Origin: Salvator merianae
Lineage: Eukaryota; Chordata; Lepidosauria; Squamata; Teiidae
NCBI GenBank assembly: GCA_003586115.2
Contig: QVOM02000042.1
Span: 78,589,868-78,653,867 of the forward strand
Direction: 5' to 3'
Length of the DNA stretch: 64,000 bases
Shown: in pieces, positions 55,691 through 64,000 of the stretch
Layout of the letters: the number at the start of each line of letters is the position of its first letter
Position numbering within the stretch: the first letter of the stretch is position 1
The notes under the pieces: model-generated
What the model saw: only the letters and a program-made list of their open reading frames with translations
What the model was told of the DNA's origin: nothing
Databases searched by the model: none
Position numbers and translations under genes: made by a program

Positions 55691-56385
55691 AAAGGCCAGT
55701 CTTAAGTGAGGCCAGTTTCCATTACTCTGAGTGGAGACCAGTGGCCCTGATTAAGGTGCCTTAATGGAGATGCATACGGAGACTCAGTCTGAAAGGGGAT
55801 TGAAATGTAGGTATAGCTGGGCTCAGAGAAAGTATATAGGCTAGGTTTGTTTTTAAAGTTTGGCAAAAGATTGCATGTATATATCCTTCTTCTTCTTTAG
55901 GTAACAATGACTAGAAAATGAGCATGTGGATATATCCTTCTGCTTTATAATTATTTGGGCAATTGCACATTCTTTTCTGCTTATACTGTAGTAGAACAGA
56001 TTATTATGTCAATTTTCCTATTTACTGCAATATATGTAATAAGTATTACATTGTTGCTTTGGTAAATCAAGTACTAGACATCAATGTTTTCTGGTCAAAT
56101 AGATGTAGTTTATGAAATATCTCATCCAACTAGACCCTGCTGTTCTGAATTTGGAATTCCATATTATTTTGGAATAATAAAATTAACGTGGAGTAAAATT
56201 CATTTGAAATAATTTAGGTTTTGCATGAATGGATTTTTCTACAAGCATTTTTTCCTAGTAAGCAATAATCGTATACCTAAAAATAACGATTTTTACTTTT
56301 CTCTCAGTAGCACGTTAGTATTTTGGGATGAGGTTGTTCAATCCATAATCACTGCACAGACCAAGTGGTAACTTTTCTACTTTAA

Positions 56386-56811
56386 GGGCATGTTCTGACA
56401 CAGCATTTAATCAGTTTACAGTGCTTCTTCACTTCACACTGGCCCAACATGATTTTGCCTTTCCATGTTTTTCAGAACTAAATTGCCAAAATCAGGACTA
56501 CTTTGCATTTGGATTAAGGGAGTTCTCAGCCCATTTCAGATCATTAGCCTGTTTTACTTTGCAGTGTGAGAACATGCAGATAGACTATTTGGGAGGGGAC
56601 CATACTTTGGGGGAGTGTGTAGAGGGAGGGCTCTCCATTTCCTCCTGTCCAATAACAGATTTTGTAGTGGGCGTTGTACTCATGCCAAGCATGGGAAAAT
56701 GAGGAAGTCTGATTTGAGTCTGTGTTATAATGCAAATGTGGGAACTACCGTAACACATACTCAGTCCTTATTCTCCAATATGGATTAAATTTATCATGTG
56801 GGACTGCGCCT
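56386..56811 (+). mobile_element. Harbinger-like MITE, internally deleted copy
   Basis: The start gggcatgttctgacacagca and the end tatcatgtgggactgcgcc match the family termini. The internal join is near atgccaagcatgggaaaa, which fuses the left 300 bases to the last 120. Flanks taa and tca suggest a mutated 3-bp duplication. A 93-aa plus frame runs through the left part and also appears broken in other copies; it has no domain. Confidence 0.7.
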
Positions 56812-56949
56812 CAAAAGTTATTTTTTTGTGCTAAGTTAAATTGAAGTCTGTGTTCTGGAATATTTGCCTATAATAAATGTTTACTTGTTATAAATGAACC
56901 TTTAGACTGAAATTTCATCTTTTTAAAAGATTGCCTTACAATAGATCAT

Positions 56950-57135
56950 GGGGAGTGGTTGTAGCTCAGTGGTAGAGCGAACTGCTTGGAAAGCAGAGGG
57001 TCACTATCAATCCCCAGTTTCTCCTTGGAAGTAGGCAATGGCAAACCATTTCTGAATTCCTGCCAAGAAAACTGCATAGAGGTGTCCATGCAGTCAACCA
57101 CGACTTGGTGGTACCCAACAACAGCAACAATGATA
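56950..57135 (+). mobile_element. tRNA-headed SINE (Sauria-SINE-like)
   Basis: The head ggttgtagctcagtggtagagc carries a pol III A box, and ggtcactatcaatcccc lies at the B-box position. The body gtaggcaatggcaaaccatt, tgccaagaaaactgcataga and the ending caaccacgacttggtgg then acaacagcaaca resemble the BovB-like tail of the Sauria SINE. The B box is degenerate, so own transcription is doubtful. It is not a functional tRNA: no acceptor stem closes it. Confidence 0.65.
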
Positions 57136-57779
57136 GATCATATGCTGAGAGGTTTTTCTATAACTGCAGGGATAAATAAAAATCAAAATCTGTATGTCAA
57201 AGAGAACATCTTCCCCATCAGCGGCCTGTAAAGGAACTTCAGTCCAGCAAAAGCTTTGCCCCCTTGATTCAGCTGAATGTATGAACTTGCCCTTAAGCAG
57301 CTAGGCTCTTCTCTTGTATTGAAGTCTTGCTAATTAGCAAGGTGTAAATGGTTCTGTCTGAGGGTTGTTTGGGACTGCAAAGGGACACCTGCTTCCCCAC
57401 TTGCACAGGCTACTGCAGAGGCTTGTTCCCATTTGTGTGCACAAAACCCTGCTATGTACTGTCCGCTCTTCAGCAAGACATGTGCTTCTTTGTCTGTGGA
57501 GTTTGGCTGCCTATAGCTTGTTAACCTCCTATGGCTTTTCACATTCTCTCCCTCCCCCCCCCCTTTCTGTGCTCCCCATCTGGGAAGGTCAGACAGAATT
57601 GATTCATGGCAAGATTGCTCCAACACGTTCTCTATCTGGCACCTGCTCATTACACCTTCCCCACCGTCCTCCTTGCTTTCTCTTGTTCTCCTCGAACAGC
57701 AGTCGCTTCTGAACAAGCACTGCTCGTGATACAATACCCCCTGTCACCTCTTCCCTACCTTTCTCTGAGCAGAAATCCA

Positions 57780-58060
57780 TCCAGTGGCGATTATTAATGC
57801 ACAAGCAAAGCTGTCTGCCTAATGCTGTTGCCTTAAGGCTGTTACTTTTAAGTTACTTGCTATCTAATTAAGCAGAAAAGTTTTATGTATTCTTATTAGG
57901 CTTGCTTAATCAACCACTGCCCCTGTTGATTAAGTGGTAGAAGTCAAATTATAATCTTTGGAGCTGCTAATAATGGATCTACATTTGTCTTTTTGTGATT
58001 ATTTTGTTTTGGTCAATTAGCTGGATGGTGGTAGATCTTAACTAAATGGGTTGCAAGACA
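57780..58060. promoter_or_regulatory. Possible conserved non-coding element with homeodomain-type sites
   Basis: Non-repetitive, AT-rich, with many TAAT cores: gctatctaattaagcag, ttgcttaatcaacc, gttgattaagtgg, gctaataatgg, gtcaattagctgg. A gttgattaa site and its mirror ttaatcaac lie within 30 bases. This composition is typical of vertebrate developmental enhancers; it has not been tested for conservation. Confidence 0.3.
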
Positions 58061-58464
58061 ATGGCATATAAATCAAGAATATAGTTGAGGCAACTTTGGC
58101 CTTGATGTGTTGTAATAGAGAAAGAAGAAAGACTTCTAAACATTAAGTAACTCCCACCCTCCTCTCTCTGGGGACATCTACAAAAAAAATCTATATTGAG
58201 CTTTTCATACTGTTCAAGTATACCTAACTGGTAATATATAATAAACTAAGATTATAAAATTTAATTAACATAGCTGAATCAGATGGAGGAAACAGAACAT
58301 AATTGCTCTTTAAAGTGTTCTTAACAAAAAGCTTTAGTTTGCAAAAACTAAATAAAGAATTTGGTTTTTAGAAAAAAGTTTTTCTTGCTTTCCTAAGTAG
58401 TGAAAAATCTAGAGTTAATCTGGTACGGCTTGATTTCCATTGGATGAGATAGGAATTGCAACAA

Positions 58465-58468
58465 ATAG

Positions 58469-58507
<39 letters not shown>
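58465..58507. repeat. (CT)n then (AC)n compound microsatellite
   Basis: About nine ct units followed by ten ac units. Confidence 0.9.
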
Positions 58508-58554
58508 TACATAAGTATACAGGAAAATCATGTATGTAAATAGATGGCTACATA

Positions 58555-58720
58555 GATTTTTGCAGCTCTTCCTGACAGCTGCAGCCAGTTGATTTAAACA
58601 ATTAACTAAATCCAAACGCCATGTTTTAATTAAACACCTCCACTAGACTGTTTTGGGGGGTCATCTTCTGAGGTCTGGTGAGACATTTTGTTTGTTTAAA
58701 GAAAGCTTATTAGCTCTGAG
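58555..58720. promoter_or_regulatory. Second possible conserved non-coding block
   Basis: Contains gatttaaacaattaactaaa, gttttaattaaacacc and gtttgtttaaagaaagc (forkhead-like and homeodomain-like motifs) in unique-looking sequence. Evidence is compositional only. Confidence 0.25.
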
Positions 58721-59034
58721 GAAATACCAAGTTTTTTTTCTGAATGCAAGGAATTATTTAATAAAATGTATTGAGTTAGGCTGAGGATGCCTTCCAACTT
58801 CTTTTAGCATAGAACTCCTTCACTCAGGCAAGACGTCTCAGTGCTGCATTAAGGGTCCGTATGGACAAGGTGATTTCCAACAAGATCTATAAAAAGATGC
58901 ATTGATTTAATTCCAGCACATATATTCAGGTATGTGTCCCTCATCAAAGGCTCTTGAATAAATTAATCAGTCATGGAATAAGAGGATAAATCCTGTCTTG
59001 GATTGGTAACTGGCTAAAGGACAGGAAACAGAGG

Positions 59035-59290
59035 TGATTTCTGCACTTATCTTTTCTGGACTGCTCCATTGAGATTGGGTCAGCTGGAATGATCTACCAA
59101 CTGGATGGGTCCATGTGTCCCAGAACAATACTGCCTGCATTTGCCTGTTTTAGGACAGCCACTGCACTGGCCCCAATGTTTGCACAGCATCCACAAACTC
59201 CGATTGGCAGGAGTCTTGGTCTCGGAGTCATTTCAGTGACACATTTCAGTGCACTGCCGAAATGGGTCTCTTTCTGTACCAGAACACAGA
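59035..59290 (+). mobile_element. Non-autonomous transposon fragment (tttctgcactt family)
   Basis: It begins gatttctgcacttatctttt. The block agtgcactgccgaaatgggtc parallels gcgcactgcagaaatgggtc at 55.16 kb. The right end is not seen; overlapping 76-103 aa frames are artefacts. Confidence 0.45.
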
Positions 59291-59842
59291 AGCATCTGCC
59301 ATCCCTGTGGTTCTGTCTGTTACAGACATTACCCTGGACATGAGTATAGCAGGCTTGCATACACGAAAAAACAAGTTTTTATGGACTTTGAGCTGGGCAA
59401 CTGTATGGGTGTTCTTGCTCACGGAAGGCACCTGGAAAACACTGCAGGAGAAGCCATCTTGGAAGAGAAACCCCATTTTGAAACTGAGACTGTTTTTCCT
59501 TCATTCCCCCCCCACACACACACCTTTCCAACTTCATTCCAGAACAGAAGTTTGATGTAAACAGGAAAACCCTTGAGGCATGTTGAAATCTGCTTTGGTT
59601 TTGCTAGCATTGTCTTTCACACTTGGCACAATATTTTGGGGAATAGTTTGATTCTGTTATTTCTTAGGTTCAGTGTCTCCTCCAGTTCCCCGCCAACTTG
59701 ATTGGATTAGTCCTCTTATTTTACATTTAACCTGTAAACAAAAGACAACTCTATCCTTCACTTCACCTTTTGCTTACCCCACCCCTGCTCTGCAGTAACC
59801 GGTAATTTTAAACTTTTAAGTTGTGTGTGTGAGAGAGAAGAG

Positions 59843-60190
59843 AATCTGTGAGAGAACGGGCTCCGTGCTCTGGTCTGCCATCTGGGTGAGAACCGATGTA
59901 GCCACTGCTTCTGCCTTGGAGGTGGAGCTTACACCGTTGGAAGTGCTGACGGAGCTATGTTGACTAGCTTCTGTGTGCGGACTACTTGGCACGGAAATGT
60001 CTTCAGAACTATCGTCTTTATCTGTAGTATGATAGCCAGATTTCTTCTGCATAGCTGTTAACAGGGCAATCTTTGTGAGCCAGAAGAAGCTGTTTCAGCT
60101 GTGCCACTTCATTTCTCAGCAGGGTGACTTCATTCTGTAATTGACCGTTCAAAGAGCTCAAATCTTCTGCTTTTTTTCCCCAAGTTTAAA
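59843..60190 (-). pseudogene. ATF2: ATF2 C-terminal retropseudogene (broken)
   Basis: Minus strand. A leucine-zipper segment reads LNGQLQNEVTLLRNEV, then AQLKQLLLAHKDCPV, followed directly by the acidic/Ser-rich tail MQKKSGYHTTDKDDSSEDIS ... ADQSTEPVLSQI. This is the C-terminus of ATF2, a bZIP transcription factor; only the end of the protein is present. Lesions: an extra A in the lysine tract before the zipper, a one-base insertion at PV|MQKK that frameshifts the tail, and loss of the final MAP...PSGS residues, replaced by a (TC/AC)-rich run. The intact tail frame is 78 codons (60052-59816) but cannot be read from the zipper. Most likely a truncated retrocopy; a real but misread terminal exon is much less likely. 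Confidence 0.8.
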
Positions 60191-60499
60191 CACACCTATC
60201 AACAGAGAAAGATTCCAAGCCTTCTCTTGTCCAATAACCTGCTCATTATATACACCAAAGGTGTATATAAGAAAGATCTTGGGGCTGAGGAAAGTCATTA
60301 TCTCCTTCTGCCTCCTGGAACCACAGCGAGAAGCCCCAGCTTCTCTGAAGATCCCTGCCTTCTCTTGCCGTCTCTAAGGCTTATTTTCATGCTGTTCTGC
60401 AGTCTTGCTAAGCTGAATTTCACTGACACGCTGCTACTTTTCAGCTTTGCTGAGCTAAACCACTGAGAAGGACTCCCCCCCCCCACTACTTTCTGGCTA

Positions 60500-62205
60500 C
60501 AGGGTACCCTTGGCTCAACTTATGGTATAGATCCCAGGATGTCTGTCCACTCGTGTAAGATATCCAAGTGTTCAGCATTGACCATCCTTGGCCTCGTGCT
60601 GTGGATATATCCTAAGATCCGTGGTGGTAGCCTTCTTGGCTCTGCCCCCAAGCCTCCATACTTTCTGTCACCTGTCATTTGGCATCACCAGTGTGCAGAT
60701 GACACCCAGCTCTACATCTCCTCTTCATCAGGTGAGGCAATCCAGGTACTTGAGCAGTGCCTGGAAGCAGTGAAGGACTGGATGCAGGGCAACGGACTGA
60801 AACTGAACTCAGACAAGATGTTGGTGTTGTTTGTCCCAAGTTCTCAAATCAGGGAAGTGACTCGATATTCTGTTCTGGCTGGAGCTGCTCTTCCCTGGAA
60901 GAACAGGTGAGACACCCATATGTTCTCTTAGATTCATTGCTGTCCCTTGAAACTCAGGATCAGCAGTGACTAGGAGCACCTGTGGTCAGCTCCACCTTAT
61001 TAGACAACTGTAGCCTTGCCTTGCTCTTGTGATCTCCAGACTGGACTATTGCTATGTGCTCTGTGGGCTCTTGAAAACAGTTGACAGAGTATAGATAGAG
61101 CAAAATATAGCAGTTGCAGTCTCTATACCCCTATATCCCTGGTAGGCTGGTTTCCTACCAGAGTCTGAGCCCAATTCAAGGTTCTTATGCTTGTGCATAA
61201 AGCTCTCAACATCTTGGGCCCCACTTATATGAAACAGCATCTTCTCCTATATAGACCAGCCCACTGTCTGAGATCAAAAGGAGAATCCTGCCTGGTTATA
61301 CCATCGTTTGATGAGTGTTAGGGGATGGTTGCTAGGAGCCAGGCTTTCTTCGTAATAGCCCCCCTTGTATGGAACACTGTTCCAGGGGAGTTGCACCAAG
61401 TGCCTTCCTTTGATGCTTCTAGGTGCCAGCTCCTGTGTTTCTGCCATGGTTTTTTGGCTGAGTATTATTGCAGTCTTTGTTCATCATTATTTATGCCTAT
61501 GTATTAATTCATATGTATCATATATATGTCTTATATACTCATATGTATTTGTATGCAGCTTATATATTGTATATATGTATTTCTTTCTGTATAAAGTTTT
61601 ATAGTTGCTTGATGCTGCTTTGCTTAGTAGATGGTTGGGAGGGGGGAAGAACGAGTGAGGTTTTTGGAGACGCCTCAGCGCCATTTGCCCAGGTGAAAGA
61701 GATAGGACACTTTTTAGCAGTTGGAGAAACAGCATGAAGAAAAGGAGGGGGTCATGGAGGTGTACCTGTTCTAGGCAGGAGTAGAGAAAGTATAAGAAAT
61801 ACTTCTGTGCTTGTCTTGTCTGACTTCTGCAATTATAAGATATATCTACTGTGCTGGCTGAATAAAGGAATAAAGGGAGACTATTTCTGCTAGACTCTAG
61901 TGGGACCTTACACTAGGTACCTGGCAAAATTATACCTCTTTTCCTAGACATTCTGCAATTTGATTATTTAATATTTTACTGTGTTATAATTATATAAAAA
62001 TAATGTTATTTATTAATTACAATTTAATAGCTTTTCTCTCTTATTTAGTTCTATTTTTTCTGTTTTTAGTGTTTTTCTTTTTCTATTTTTTCTTTTAAAG
62101 TTTTACTGTTTTTTATTGTTTTGTTGTTTACCTTGTACATTGCCCTGGAACTATGGTGAAGGGTGGTGGAGAAATTCTATAAATAAATAAATAAATAAAT
62201 AAAAT
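60500..62205 (+). mobile_element. L2-type LINE 3' half with RT fragment and (AAAT)n tail
   Basis: At about 60680-60840 the + strand reads HHQCADDTQLYIS, then LEQCLEAVKDWMQGNGLKL, then NSDKMLVLF. The CADD replaces the usual YADD catalytic box by one residue. Further along come ctggactattgctatgtgct and gttcttatgcttgtgcataa (TYKAL-like), and the 3' end accttgtacattgccctgga then a tail of aaataaataaataaataaat. Frame breaks make it inactive. It is 5'-truncated, near the ATF2 pseudogene. Confidence 0.75.
62181..62202. repeat. (AAAT)n at the L2 3' end
   Basis: Five tandem aaat/ataa units forming the terminal repeat of the L2 copy. Confidence 0.85.
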
Positions 62206-63365
62206 GCTGTTTGCATGCTTCAATCCAGTGTCAAAAGGGCTTTGTTCCCTCTGGTTGACGACCATTCACAGATGAAAGAAATGCTGTCTTCTTGATTTTT
62301 ATTGATATACTAGTACCTTTTTGTATCCTTGACCATTGTGCCCTACTGGAACAACTGTAGGAGGCAGGAATTGGAGGCATCATATTACAGTGGTTTGGCT
62401 CTTACCTGAGCATTCTGTTGTAGAAAACAGTGCTGGATATCTTGCTCTTTTGCAGCTGTATGAAACTTCTGAGAGATGCCATCTGGAGATTTTGCCTCTG
62501 CCTCTCTATATCCTCCAATTCAAGAGAGGCAATCCAGCTGCTGAACCATTGATTACAGGCTGTGATAAACTGGATGAAAGCCAGTGAACTGAAGCTGAAT
62601 ACAGAGAACATAAAGTTCTTTTTGTTGATTTGTTCTCAGGACTGCTTGTTGGGATGATTTCTTTCTTAGATAGGAGCAGGTTTGTAACATGGGAGAACAC
62701 CAAAATGTCAGCCAATAATCAGCTTTGCTACATGTGCTACGGTGACTTTTGTGGATGGTTACTGAATCACAGAGCTCCCTGCCTTCATTCCTTCTAGTTT
62801 GAATTGTTGTAGTTTTCTTTATGTTGAAAACAGTCTGTAAGCTGTAAGTTTCTAAATGAACTGTTTATTAACAAGGCAGCAGACACTGCACTGTCTGTCA
62901 CAGAGCTATTGGACTCAATGCAGGGTATTTATACCCATATATTTGCATGCCTGCCTGTACCTTTTCAGCCTCCTCGTATTAAAATCAGTGCAGCAAACCC
63001 TGCGGGTATCCTTATCAAAGGAGGTCTATTTCATAATGGTCAATAACTAGGCCTTTTTTGTAGTGGCATTCCATTTGTGGAACCGACTTCCAGTGGAGGT
63101 TACACTGTTTCCATCCCCTATTGTTTCAATTTTTTAAGAAGCTTGAAAGCTTACCTTTTTATACGGTACTAATGTGTGGAAAGTAAGACCAAAAGGAATT
63201 GCTTAGTATTGAATGCTGTTATATATACTGCTTTACACTGATGATTTTATAAATTTTAGGGTATTCTCTGTTATGAAGATAATCTTATTTATGATGGAAT
63301 TTTTTATTGTACATCATCCTAAGCACAAATTGTGGAATGGTGAGTTATAAACCTGAATGACTAAG
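62206..63365 (+). mobile_element. Second L2-type LINE fragment, strongly decayed
   Basis: The phrases ttgaccattgtgccctactg (DHCALL, the DTIDH region), ggaggcatcatattacagtg then gtttggctcttacctgagca (LQWFGSYLS), gaaagccagtgaactgaagc and gaatacagagaac (LKLNTEN) follow RT order. The end is aagcacaaattgtggaatgg then gagttataaacctgaatgac. Tandem with the preceding L2 in the same orientation. Heavily frameshifted. Confidence 0.6.
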
Positions 63366-63641
63366 TGAATGAATGGATGAGCATTCTGGTTGGGACAGGA
63401 TTTTATGAGTGCTTAGGAAAGAGGCACTAGAGTGCTACTGTATATTTTCAGAATCTACCTCTAATGAAATAAAATTAGTACAGCCAAGTGAGGCTGTCTT
63501 TTGTTGCTTTGCTTTCCCTGTGCCTTGTACATTTTTATTCTGAGTTGCTTTGACAGGAAAGCTATATTCCATAAAACAAAAGATTCTACAGAGAAACAAA
63601 ACAAAAGGACAAACTGGAATGTCCCCTTTCAAAAGAAACAA

Positions 63642-64000
63642 TGGGCCTTTCTTCACTTACTTTGCCATGATCCTAATCAATAGGTCTGTACCTAGTGATG
63701 TGCTCTGGTCGGGATGAGTGCAGTGTGCATGGCGACTGTTGTTCCATGCACCTTCTGCATTCCTCCATGATCCAGACTGACCCATGTTAGTATGCCGGTA
63801 GTCAAAGTTGAGGACTACTGGTGATCCAGATCAGGAGCCTCTTGATCTGGATTGTATTCTGTCTGGTGTAGACAGTGGCCCTTTCTGCACTTGGCTTTAT
63901 TCCGGACTATATCCCAGAATAGGGACCTGCTATCCACATGCTAGTGCAGATTATAGCAGACCCCAGGTGGGGCCTGACATAGTTTATAGTAGCATGCAGA
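63642..64000. mobile_element. Non-autonomous transposons with gggcctttctgcactt ends, head to tail, cut by window edge
   Basis: One copy starts gggcctttcttcacttactt at about 63643, with gatccagatcaggagcctct and tgatctggattgtattctgt inside. A second start, ggccctttctgcacttggct, lies at 63879 and runs off the right edge. This matches 54.92 kb and 0.67 kb. Confidence 0.55.

Noticed and set aside
56942..57015. tRNA gene
   Set aside because: A- and B-box-like motifs are present, but no acceptor stem closes and a SINE body follows directly.
57330..57804. A 134-aa minus-strand frame and 115-aa plus frame
   Set aside because: Mutually overlapping, no domain recognised, and composition is set by a pyrimidine-rich stretch.

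Overview
This window looks like vertebrate nuclear DNA, most probably from a squamate reptile (a lizard or gecko). I see no intact multi-exon housekeeping gene. What it holds is a densely layered repeat landscape: 3' ends of BovB/RTE LINEs, many L2-type LINE fragments (one about 3 kb long), CR1, L1 ORF2 fragments, CORE-type and tRNA-headed SINEs, and many short inverted-repeat DNA transposons. The mix of BovB, L2, CR1, L1 and a SINE resembling the Sauria type points to Squamata. No species call is possible from this alone.

Left edge (about 2.5-7.8 kb, minus strand). A complete germline T-cell-receptor-type variable gene is present: a leader exon (5010-4965), an intron, a V exon (2873-2582) and a 23-bp-spacer recombination signal (2581-2543). 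A second, decayed V-like remnant lies at about 7.48-7.72 kb. The intact V resembles the gamma class most, but its class is unresolved. No J, D or constant segment was recognised.

9-42 kb. This stretch is dominated by non-autonomous DNA transposons. One family has ends of the form GGSCRYRGTCCGAC and is flanked by 3-bp repeats (tat/tat, tag/tag, taa/taa), which suggests PIF/Harbinger. It has full copies at about 10.16-11.61, 32.06-33.21, 35.37-38.19 (interrupted), 40.81-42.00 and 56.39-56.81 kb. Nesting is extensive: a Harbinger-like element sits inside a BovB tail and is itself split by an L1 fragment and other DNA; another sits inside a foldback element; a SINE sits inside a BovB tail. At 28.14-28.84 kb there is a GC-rich compound element with 250-bp arms that appear perfectly inverted, flanked by a 7-bp duplication.

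42.55-44.35 kb. A strong CpG island, purine-rich on the + strand, is probably a promoter plus 5' exon of a gene whose body lies elsewhere. No downstream coding exon was recognised in the next 20 kb.

45-64 kb. L2 LINEs (a minus-strand copy at 47.0-50.1 kb with endonuclease and reverse-transcriptase segments, and plus-strand copies at 60.5-63.4 kb), a broken intronless copy of the ATF2 C-terminus (about 60.19-59.84 kb, minus), a tRNA-headed SINE, and AT-rich blocks dense in homeodomain-type TAAT motifs (57.8-58.7 kb) that could be conserved enhancers. Most short open frames elsewhere lie in repeats or are chance frames. The calls rest on reading the sequence and on remembered family consensus; no search was run.
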